Positions 46,163-54,530 of a DNA stretch of 64,000 nucleotides are shown piece by piece. Position 1 is the first letter of the stretch, and each line of letters begins with the position of its first letter. The stretch is from NCBI RefSeq assembly GCF_000715075.1, contig NC_134095.1, forward strand, positions 10,216,722-10,280,721. Reading direction: 5' to 3'. Both the position numbers and the translations under genes were made by a program. The notes below the pieces were generated by a model. That model did not search any database. It was given only the letters and a program-made list of their open reading frames with translations, and was not told where the DNA came from. Source of the stretch: Nicotiana tabacum. Taxonomy: Eukaryota > Streptophyta > Magnoliopsida > Solanales > Solanaceae.

Positions 46163-46470
46163 GTTGCAGGCGTGCAACCCGATCCCATTTCCTGTATCTC
46201 GTGGTAGGCGTGCCACCCATTTCCATTTCATGTATCTCGTGGTAGGTGTACCACCAGCTCCCAGTTCATTTATCTTGTGGTAGGCGTACCACCCGCTCCT
46301 ATTTTATTATATCTTGTGGTAGGCGTACCACCCGCTCCCATTTCATTATATCTTGTGGTAGGCGTACCACCCGCTCCCATTTTATTATATCTTGTGATAG
46401 GCGTACCACCCGCTCCCATTTCATTATATCTTGTGGTAGGCGTACCACCCGCTCCCAGTTAAAAGCCAAC
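46163..46470 (+). repeat. 38/39-bp tandem array inside the GD 5' LTR
   Basis: Eight units start at 46163, 46201, 46239, 46277, 46316, 46355, 46394 and 46433. Each has GTGGTAGGCGTACCACCCGC, an imperfect inverted repeat (GTGGTAGGCGTACCAC), followed by a T-rich linker TCCCATTTCATTATATCTT. The first units are most diverged. The 39-bp period keeps one frame open and produces a repetitive peptide by chance. Confidence 0.9.
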
Positions 46471-47269
46471 AATAATCACAAGGAATCCTGGCAAGGGAAC
46501 AATAATATCAAACAAACATCCCGGCAAGGGAACAATAATGATAATAACATGTGAGGCACGATAAACCACAATGGAGTCAATAGCAATTTATAACACAAGA
46601 CTCATGGGCATGCTTGAAACCGACGTATAGATACTCGTCACCATGCCTATACGTCGTACTCCACAATTAACACGTAGCAAATAGACACCACTCATAATCC
46701 CTCAAGCTAAGGTTAGACCAAACACTTACCTCGATGCCACAAACACAATTTACGTTTCAATTATAGCTTTACCCATTGATTCCACCACCAATTCACTCAA
46801 ATCTAGCCATAAGTTACTTAATTGCATCAATAAATGCTAAATGAATCAACCCCAATGCATGAAAATGAGTTTTCCAAAGTTTTCCCAAAAAATCAAAAAT
46901 CGCGCCCGGGCCCACATGGTCAAAACCCGAGGTTCGAACCAAAACCCGATTACCCATTCCCCCACGAACCCAAATATATAATTTGTTTAGAAATCAGACC
47001 TCAAATCGAGGTCCAAATTCCCAATTTTTTGAAAAACCTAGTTCTACCCAAAACACCCAATTTCCCCCATGAAAATCATTGATTTAAGTTGAAATCATGT
47101 TAAAATATGTTAATGATTAAAGAAAACTAGTTAAAAATGACTTACAATTGATTTGGAGAAGAAGCCTTTGAAAAATTGCCCTGGTGAGTTTATGTTTTGA
47201 GAGGATATGAAAAATGGGTTTAAAATTGTCTAAGTATAAAGTTGCAGGTCGCATGTATGAGAAATGCGA

Positions 47270-47535
47270 ACAGGGGTTCGCAATTGCAAACCCCGGCCTC
47301 TGCTAAGCTGGGAAATGTGAAATAGGGATCGCATTTGCGAACCCTTCATAAATGCTGGACTTTCGCATTTGCGACTTGGGAATTGCGACTACAGCATCGC
47401 ATTTGCGATCACTGGCCAAATGGGAAACTTCGCATTTGCGAGGATAACCTCGCATTTGCGAGAGGGAGCTGGCCTAGGCTTCTTTCGCAATTGCGACAAG
47501 CCGCTCGCATTTGCGAGCCAGGATTCGTAAATGCG
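47270..47535. repeat. Palindrome array in the GD 5' LTR
   Basis: About ten motifs have a CGC-(A/T)4-GCG core. Examples are ATCGCATTTGCGAT, CTCGCATTTGCGAG, GCTCGCATTTGCGAGC and TCGCAATTGCGA. The first motif has outer arms GGGGTT and AACCCC around GCAATTGC. Spacing is roughly 20 to 45 bp. The arms change from motif to motif yet stay complementary. Confidence 0.85.
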
Positions 47536-48240
47536 AAGCCTGTAGGCCTGCTCTGCACAGCTGAAAAACCTGCAATTTTCTAAGTACAAAATGCACCCTA
47601 TGGCCTATCCAAAACTCCCCGAGCCCTCGGGACTCCAACCCAAATATACACACAACCTCAAAAATATCCTATGGATTTATTCGTGTAATAAAATCACCAA
47701 AATAATGTCATGAAAATTGAATTAAACCTCAAGATCAATGAAATTTCTCAAAACTTCTTTAAACATCAAATTTTGCATTTAAGGTCCGAATCACGTCAAA
47801 CGAATTCTATTTCTTACCAAACTTCACAGAATTATCTTATATCATATATAAGACCTGTACCGGGCGTCGGAACCAAAATACGGGCCCGATACCAACACAT
47901 TCTAATCAAAATTCATTTCCAAACCTTATGAACAATTTCAAAAAACAATTTTCTTCAAAAATTCATTTCTCGGGCTTGGGACCTCAAAATTCGATCCCGG
48001 CATATGCCCAAGTCCCATATTTTCCTAAGGACCCTTCGGGGCCATCCAATCACTGGTTCGGGTCCGTTACCAAAACATTGATCGAAGTCAAATTAATTCA
48101 TTTTATAGCCAAAATTTATCATTTTTCATAGATTTTCACATATATGCTTTCCGGCTACGCGCCCGGACTACGCACGCAAATTGAGGTGATGCTAAAAGAG
48201 GTTTTTAAGGCCTCGAAACATAGAATTTCATTTTAAAACA

Positions 48241-49209
48241 GTTGTTTCTCTAATTCTATGCATAGTTGCTTAATTGTGTGGCCAGTAGTTGAGTTCTATT
48301 TACTAATGTATGCTATGCTTGGGAATGTCATGTTTAGATTATAGCAGAATTAGAGAGAGCTTGTTTCTGAACTTGTGGCTCGACGAAAGATTTCTCGGTT
48401 AGGAAAGGAATATACATAACAGTCTTGCTTAGTTTAATACTATATTACATTCGTTCATGACAGATTCAAAACCATAGAAATATATGATTGATATATTATG
48501 GATAGACGGATAGTATTGTGGGAACATGCTATTTATATAAATTATCCGGTCAACTAAAAATCATAGATAATTTGGATTAACAGGTGTAATTATGAACTCA
48601 ATAGGATTGATAAACCGACCACAACCCTGGAATCTATATCTCCCTTGGTTACGTGTTTGAATTTTGCAATAGTAGTTTTAATAGAAAAGTTGACTTTTGA
48701 TCATCTTGGACATTATATTGATTTTAGTTTGCTTAGTTAACGGTTAATCTAAGTCTCTGTGGGTTTGACATGCGACTTTCAAGTCACTTTTTTACTTGAC
48801 GGCCACGTATTCTTGTGTGTACTTGGGTAAACAACATTAGCCAACCCATAGCTCTAGAATATTGTCTCTTATTGAATTCGTCTCTAATATTTGCCAACTT
48901 GTTTCCTTTAATCTCTTAATTTGTTACTCTAGATTAATTTTAGTTAAATATTCATACTTTAGGATTCGCGTGAATATTAATTGTTTGGATTAATTTAGTT
49001 TATAATTAATCACAAGTCCCTGTGGGTACGATATCTGGACTTACAATCCTATATTACTTGTCGACCACGTATACTTGCGTGTACATTTGGGAGCAATCAA
49101 TAATCTTAGTTTTTATATTTAGTTTGGTAGCAACTTAAATCAAAGGTTTATTTTCCTGTCGCCTGAAGCTGAAGATTTATTAGAGCATTATTTAAATTAA
49201 TTCCTGTGA
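48241..49209. other. AT-rich region with two LTR-end-like segments
   Basis: No gene is seen. Two related segments, about 48750-48838 and 49013-49106, share CTGTGGGT..GA, ACTTG..G.CCACGTAT and CTTG.GTGTAC.TTGGG. This is the look of a plant LTR 3' end with the GTGTACATTTGGGAGCAATCA type of terminus (Athila-like, recognition only). No PBS follows, so they are probably old remnants. Confidence 0.45.
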
Positions 49210-49560
49210 AGACAATTTAATACTATACTATCTTTGACTAGCGAGCCTAAGTTTTATACACTGGTTTTGCGCTCGTCAGTGGTAGAAGAGGAACCAAAGG
49301 ATGATAAGGTGGAAGAGAATAATAAAGCATACAATGTTCCTCCAGATACTATTAGGCATATTGTTGATAAGACTGCACCGTACGTGGCGAGGTATGGGGA
49401 ACTTTTTGAGAAGCCGTTTATGCTAAAATACACTGGTGATGCTAAATTTGGTTTCCCGAATGCTTCAGATCCTTACCATGCCTATTATCTGAAGCTTTGC
49501 GCACCGGATCAACATCCTACTCAGCCAGCAGTTTCAGCCTCTGCTCTTACCGCTTATTAG
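49210..49560 (+). pseudogene. SURP-domain exon remnant, splicing factor 3A subunit 1-like
   Basis: The open frame of about 117 codons runs from a preceding TGA to TAG but has no ATG before its last third. It reads YNVPPDTIRHIVDKTAPYVA, then G..FEKPFMLKYTGDAKFGF and SDPYHAYYLKLC. This is the pattern of the first SURP (SWAP) module of SF3A1, the U2-snRNP splicing factor homologous to yeast Prp21: PP..IR.IVDKTA.FVA..G..FE...............KF.F....DPYHAYY. The part after it (DQHPTQPAVSASALTAY) is short and ends early. It is best read as an exon fragment or retrocopy of a host gene. The family assignment rests on these motifs alone. Confidence 0.6.
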
Positions 49561-49591
49561 ATGAAAATCTTAGTTTGACTGCCAATTTAGA

Positions 49592-49883
49592 CCGATCGTT
49601 TTGCTGAATAGGAAATTTGCTTTGTGTGAATATTATTGACTTTAACATTATATGCTTACATGTTCTTATTTTCAAGCTCGAACATGATGTGTTTTCATTA
49701 GGTTTCAAGATATCCTGGTGCTTATTAGAGAAAAAAATGCTAAAAACCGATCATTTTGTTGAATATAAAATTTTCTTCGTGTGTTAAATATTATTTACTT
49801 AACATATTATGCTTACACCTTCTTATTTGCAAGTCTCGAACATGATGTGTTTTCATTAGGTTGTAAGATATCCTGGTGTTTGT
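49592..49883 (+). repeat. ~155-bp tandem duplication
   Basis: Copy 1 (49592-49730) and copy 2 (49747-49883) share CCGATC.TTTTG.TGAATA, ATATTATTTACTT-like sequence, CGAACATGATGTGTTTTCAT and TAGGTT..AAGATATCCTGGTG. Landmark offsets are 155 to 158 bp. They follow the SURP fragment and carry no frame. Confidence 0.85.
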
Positions 49884-50106
49884 TGAATTTAAGATGATTG
49901 AATCCTGTGAGATAAGTACTGAAGCTACCAACTTGGTATAGTTGGTAAAACATATAAATTTTGAGGAAATGAGGCATTATACGAGTTGACTCAATGCCTT
50001 TGGAACTATACTTTGGAAATACCGAATTGTTCACAGAGCGTCTTGCACAAATAATTTTGCTGAAATTTTGAATTTATTATGAATCTCTTTTCTTCATAGT
50101 AGATAA

Positions 50107-50222
50107 CGTGGAAATAGCTTCTTGCAGAAATACTGGGTAAGACTGCGTACAATAGACCCTTGTGATCCAGCCTTCCTCGAGCCCTGCGCATAGCGAGAGC
50201 TTAGTGTACAGGGTGGCCCTTT
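50107..50222 (+). mobile_element. Au-like SINE, 5'-truncated
   Basis: A 116-bp insert is flanked by a perfect 19-bp target duplication TTTTCTTCATAGTAGATAA (50088-50106 and 50223-50241). The 3' part reads TGCGTACAATAGACCCTTGT, CCCTGCGCATAGCG and GAGCTTAGTGTACAGG, ending in CCCTTT and a T run. That is the tail of the plant Au SINE family as I recall it. The tRNA-derived 5' part (A and B boxes) is absent or unrecognisable, so it is truncated. Confidence 0.85.
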
Positions 50223-50241
50223 TTTTCTTCATAGTAGATAA

Positions 50242-50352
50242 TTTTCAAATTTAGTATCTATTGCATAGTAGATAACTTCTTTTGCATTAAACAAACATAT
50301 TAGGGACCTGGTATGGGTATTCTAGAAGAATAAGGCCCACGGGTTGTCTTGT
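50242..50352. other. Short spacer before GE
   Basis: This is AT-rich sequence with no gene or repeat. The join with the chromovirus fragment is near 50353. Confidence 0.4.
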
Positions 50353-51077
50353 TAAAGTAGCCGAGAGGAGCATGAGCAACATCTTCGGATTGTACTTCAG
50401 GACCTGAGAGATAGTCAGTTATATGCCAAGTTTTGAAAGTGCGAGTTTTGGTTGGACTCGATCGCTTTCTTGGGGCACGTAGTATCGGCAGAGGGCATTT
50501 AGGTAGATCCTAAGAAGATTGAGGCAATTCAGAATTGGCCTAGAACCACTTCAGCTACGGAGATCCGGGTTTCTTAGGTTTGGTGGGATATTAGCGTCAC
50601 TTTGTGGAGGGGTTCTCATCTATAGCAGCCCTATTGACTAGGTTGACCCAGAAGGGTGCCTCGTTCATATGGTCAAACGAGTCTAAGGTGAGCTTTTAGA
50701 ATCTCAAGACTGTTTTTGACTACGGCGCCCACAGGTTCAGGATCTTACATGGTGTATTGTGATGCATCTCGCATGGGGCTCAGTGTATTATTGATGTAGG
50801 ATAATAGGGTGATTTCATACACATTGCGACAGTTGAAGGTTCATGAGAAGAATTAACATGTTCATGACTTAGAGTTGGCAGCCATTGTTCATGCACTGAA
50901 TATTTGAAGGCACTATCTTTACGGCGTGTCATGTGAGATATTCACGGATCATCGGAGCTTGCAGTATTTGTTCAAACAGAAGGATCTCAATTTGAGGCAG
51001 AGGAGGTGGTTGGAACTATTGAAAGACTATGATATCACTATCTTATATCATCCCGGGAAGGCCAAGGTGGTGGGCTG
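50353..51077 (+). pseudogene. GE RT thumb and RNase H
   Basis: In frames interrupted by stops it reads [45 protein letters not shown], then the thumb with several stops. The RNase H motifs follow: MTLELAAIVHAL-like, [12 protein letters not shown], and [11 protein letters not shown], which has an inserted GGGCTG-type stretch before ADAMSR. Frame breaks are present near 50476, 50500, 50575 and 51070. Confidence 0.75.
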
Positions 51078-52488
51078 GTGGCCGATGCCATGAGTAGAAA
51101 GGCAGTGAGTATGGGTAGCTTTGCGTACATTCCAATCGGTGAGAGACCGCTTGCATCAGATGTTCAGGCTTTGGCTAATCTGTTCGTAAGGTTGGATATT
51201 TCAAAGCCCAGTCGTGTTCTAGCTTGTACAATCGCTCAGTTTTCCATGTTTGAGCGCATTAGGGAACGACAGTATGATGACCCTCATTTGCTTGTCCTTA
51301 GGGACATATTGTGGCACGGTGGTACCAAGAAGGTTATTGTTGGAGATGACGGAGTTTTGAGGATGCAGGGTCATATTTGTGTACCCAATGTAGATGAACT
51401 TCGTGAGTTGATTCTTGAGGAGGACCACAGTTTCCAGTATTCTATTCATTCGGGTGCCGCAAAGATTTATCAGGACTTACGGATGCGCTATTGGTGGATG
51501 AGGATGAAGAAGGATATATTTGCATATATAGCTCGTGTCTAAATTGTCAGCAAGTAAAGTATGAGTATCACAGACCTGGTGGTTTGCTTCAGAAGTTAGA
51601 GATTCCTGAGTGAAAGTGGGAATGTATCACTATGGATTTTGTTGTTGGACTCTCGCTGACTCAGAAGAAGTTCGATGTCATTTGGCTTATTGTAGACAGG
51701 ATGACCAAGTTAGCGCATTTCATTCCTGTGGTAGTTACCTATTCTTCAAAGCGGTTGGCTGAGATTTACATCCGCGAGATCGTTCGTCTTCACAGTGTGC
51801 CAGTGTCTATCATTTTGATCGAGCTGCATAGTTCACCTCACACTTTTGGAGGGAAGTACAACATGAGTTGGGCACGCAGGTGAGTTGAGCACATCATTTC
51901 ATCCTTAGACGGACATACAGTCAGAGTGCACTATTCAGATATTTGAGGATATGCTTCGCATTTGTGTTATAGATTTTGGGGATTCGTGGGATCAATTATT
52001 TCCACTTGCATAGTTTGCCTACAACAACAGCTATCAGTCAAGCATTCAGATGGCCCCCTATGAGGTATTATACGGGAGGTGGTGCCGATCTCCAGTTGGA
52101 TGGTTTGATCTGGGGGAAGCTCGGTTGTTGGGTACGGATTTGGTACGGAATGCCTTGGATAAGGTCAAGATTATTCAGGATCGTCTTCGCACAGCTCGGT
52201 CTAGGAAAAATAGTTATGCTGACTGTAGAGTTTGTGATGTTGCATTCATGGTCGGAGAGAGGGTATTGCTCCGGGTTTCAACCATAAAGGGTGTGATGAG
52301 GTTCGAAAAGAAGGGCAAGTTGAGCCCTAAGTCTATTGGACCTTTTGAGATTCTTCAGAGAGTGGGTGAGGTGTGTTAGTGGTTGGGAGTCCGAGTCGGA
52401 CATGAGAAGTAGATATCCATACCTTTTCACCAGTTTAGGTACTTTTCCATGTCCGTTCGAGGACGAACGGTTGTTTTAGAGGTGGAGA
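51078..52488 (+). pseudogene. GE integrase and chromodomain-like tail
   Basis: The first frame (51078-51542) carries the RNase H end ([10 protein letters not shown]) and the zinc-binding part with YSIHSGAAKIYQDLRMRYWW. A 1-nt loss at ARC shifts the frame (about 51538), then LNCQQVKYEYHRPGG. A TGA (about 51611) precedes MDFVVGLSLTQKKFD (51632). The second-Asp region is frameshifted (about 51820), and a TAG lies near 52012. YNNSYQSSIQMAPYEVLYGRWC and LLRVSTIKGVMRFEKKGKLSPK follow. After FEILQRVGEV a deletion jumps directly to [15 protein letters not shown], the end of the chromodomain-like module, so about 70 residues are missing. It ends FEDERLF at TAG. Confidence 0.83.
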
Positions 52489-53235
52489 ATGTGATGATCT
52501 GATAGGTCATCTAGAGTTTTAAACCTAATTTTGTGTTTCAAAACTTCAAATATCTTATTTTAGCCTTCCTCGATTTGCGTGCACAGTCCGAGTATTTTTT
52601 CGGAAGACTTTTATGTTAAAAATTAATAAAATATGAATTTTTTGCTTAAAAATTCATTTGAGTTGATTTCAGTCAATGTTTTAAGCAAACAGACTCGAAT
52701 CCATATTATTACAGTCCTAGTGGATCCGTATCGTGATTTGGGACTTGCGCGTATGTCCGGAATCGCATTCGGAGGTCCCTAACTCGAGTTATCGTACTTT
52801 GTTGAAACATTGAAGTTTAAAGGCTTAATGAACCTAAAGGTTTGACCAATTTTTGACTTTATTGATATCAGGTCCATATATTAGTTTCGGAACCTGGTAT
52901 AATTTCATTACTATATTTATGACTTGCTTGTTAAATTTGGTGAGAAACAAAATTAGTTGATGCATTTAGTTTTTGGTGTCTGTTGCAGATCTCGCATTTG
53001 CGAAGAATCATTCGCATTTGGAAGACTGGGCATGGTTAGGGGGTCCTCGCATTTGCAAGGTAAAGTTCGCAATTGCGAACTTGACAATTCCGCTTTTGTG
53101 AAGGCAGAGTCGCAATTGCGACTCAGCACTGTTTTTAGGATCTTCGCATTTGCGAGGGCTTCAGGGTTCACATTTGCGACCATTTTATCGCAATTGCGAT
53201 CACTGGGATTCTGAGAGGAGTTCGCTACATGTTGA
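52489..53235 (+). mobile_element. GE 3' LTR, 3'-truncated, with palindrome array
   Basis: It starts TGTGATGATCTG after the polypurine tract AGAGGTGGAGAA. Similarity to the GD LTR is visible in ATTTGCGTGCRYAGTCCG-type sequence. The palindromes AAGTTCGCAATTGCGAACTT (perfect, 20 bp, near 53065), GAGTCGCAATTGCGACTC (perfect, near 53107) and ATCGCAATTGCGAT (near 53188) lie 500-710 bp from the LTR start. Similarity ends near 53235. Confidence 0.8.
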
Positions 53236-53560
53236 GATCGCAACATTTCGAAGATCACCCGTAGGCTGATCCCGCCATCTCGATGCCATGAGTGCTTTGA
53301 GTGGCTGATCTAATATCCCCACGGATGCTGCCCTTGGGATCGGCGGCCAAATTTCGCATTGATGGCTTATTTGAGCTGGCATCGACTGGATCTTCAGCCG
53401 GAACTCCATCTTGGCCAACCGGGGGTACGTCGTTCCCTGGTGTTATGTTATCACTTTCGTCGTTGTGGCCAAAAACATTATCACGTGTAGGGGTGTTGAC
53501 TGAGAGTTCGACAATAGTCCTGGAATCAAAGATACTTCAAAGAAAAAGTGCAAAATAGCA
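53236..53560 (-). pseudogene. GF gag N-terminus
   Basis: Sense frames read VNTPTRDNVFGHNDESDNIT, GNDVPPVGQDGVPAEDPVDAS and similar P/D-rich sequence next to an LTR and a PBS, as expected for the beginning of a Tat-like gag. Only about 100 codons remain before the junction with GE. No conserved domain is visible, so the assignment rests on position and style. Confidence 0.55.
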
Positions 53561-53594
53561 TGCATTATGAAAGTTTGTACTAGGTAATCACTAT

Positions 53595-53621
53595 TATCCT
53601 TAGCCCCACGATGGGCGCAAA
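53595..53621 (-). other. GF primer binding site
   Basis: The sense strand reads TTTGCGCCCATCGTGGGGC immediately downstream of the LTR end. This is close to the TGGCGCC...GTGGGG primer-site type, with a changed third base. Confidence 0.6.
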
Positions 53622-53623
53622 AC

Positions 53624-54323
53624 TGTTTACCCTTAAAATTGGATAACAATTGAATTTGTACGCGGTTTTAAGGATACATGATATACTTAATACAAATTAA
53701 GAAGACAGATTAATATTGAAATTAATGATAAGAAAATAAATGCAAACCACAAAATTGAATAGTCTTAGCATCTGAATTTGATCACCCTCGAGCCAAGAAA
53801 TGTCTTAACTAGTGTTAGAACTAATCAACAAGATGATAAGAACAAGAAATGATCAGTATATTTCTTTTTTATGCGTGTTACAATGTGTTCTACAAATGAT
53901 CAGAACCTCACTTTATATAGTAGGGGTGTTCTAATCTTGGTACAATTCTATACAATGTAAAAAATATCATAATTTGCTAATTAATCGGCCTCTTCTTGAT
54001 ACGTGCCGAGATTTTTGCCGTGATCTTCGACCGATTGCGGATATTTAGGCTTTCCATTATTTAGCTCGGCAAGTTTTCCTCGATCTTGTTCGGTCTCGAT
54101 CTTGCTCGGTCTCTAGGTCACAAGCTCGATGATCTAATTTTGCGCCTTGGTTCGATATAATCCGAGCTCGAGCATTGACCTGCCATATTTCAGCCTCGAT
54201 TGGTCAAACAATGGACAAACCCAGTTTCGACCGTCTATAAGGAACAAATAGGATTATTTAATAATAAGAAAGAAAAAGTGAGAAAAAATAAGGTAACGCA
54301 ACCATACCAAGTCGGTCGTTACA
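53624..54323 (-). mobile_element. GF 5' LTR
   Basis: It is bounded by TGTTTACCC on the + left and TCGTTACA on the + right (sense start TGTAACGACCGACTTGG). The length is about 700 bp. A sense TATA box lies in CTATATAAAG (about 53911-53920). The outer boundary rests on the TGTAACGACC form alone, because no second LTR is present. A boundary near 54240 is the alternative. Confidence 0.6.
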
Positions 54324-54530
54324 TAAGTGGTACTTTTCGTCTTTACGTGAGACGAATTTAATAATGTGATACAAACAATTTAGAGGTAACACCCTAATAT
54401 CACCCCAAAACTGTCATGTTTTTGTTAATTACCTACTTAAACTATTCGGTGTCCCAAATCCTCCTGAACTATGTTGCCCTTCATATTAAAAACCCCTCAT
54501 TGCATTCTTAGAGGTACGTCTAGTACACGC
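54324..54530. other. Short spacer between GF and OG2
   Basis: No gene is seen. CACGC (54526-54530) immediately precedes the OG2 LTR and would be one half of its target duplication. Confidence 0.5.

Larger units (their letters stand above)
38439..48240 (-). mobile_element. GD: chromovirus-like Ty3/gypsy retrotransposon with unequal LTRs
   Basis: A two-LTR element in the minus direction: 5' LTR 45416-48240, PBS, gag, protease, RT, RNase H, integrase, chromodomain-like tail, 3' LTR 38439-40191. The 3' LTR is 1.07 kb shorter because of an internal deletion. Flanks are GGGCC (38434-38438) and GTTGT (48241-48245), so no target duplication is left. The 3' end has TA in place of TG. Confidence 0.88.
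45416..48240 (-). mobile_element. GD 5' LTR, full length
   Basis: The LTR is 2825 bp. The sense start is TGTTTTAAAATGAAATTC and the sense end GTCATGACA. It carries both the 38-bp tandem array and the palindrome array. It is the reference for the deletion in the 3' copy. Confidence 0.9.
50353..53235 (+). mobile_element. GE: chromovirus-like gypsy fragment, RT tail to 3' LTR part
   Basis: The fragment starts inside the RT (REEHEQHLRIVLQ) and continues through RNase H, integrase and the chromodomain-like tail to the polypurine tract and the first ~750 bp of the 3' LTR. gag, protease and most of the RT are missing, as is the rest of the LTR. The sequence is closest to GD but inverted in the window. 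Confidence 0.85.

Noticed and set aside
46246..46554. 102-residue frame with 13-residue repeats
   Set aside because: The 39-bp period of the noncoding LTR array keeps the frame open. There is no start context or conserved domain.
49913..50034. Possible further exon of the SURP gene
   Set aside because: There are no SURP or SF3A1-like motifs, and the short frames there carry no splice signals in phase.
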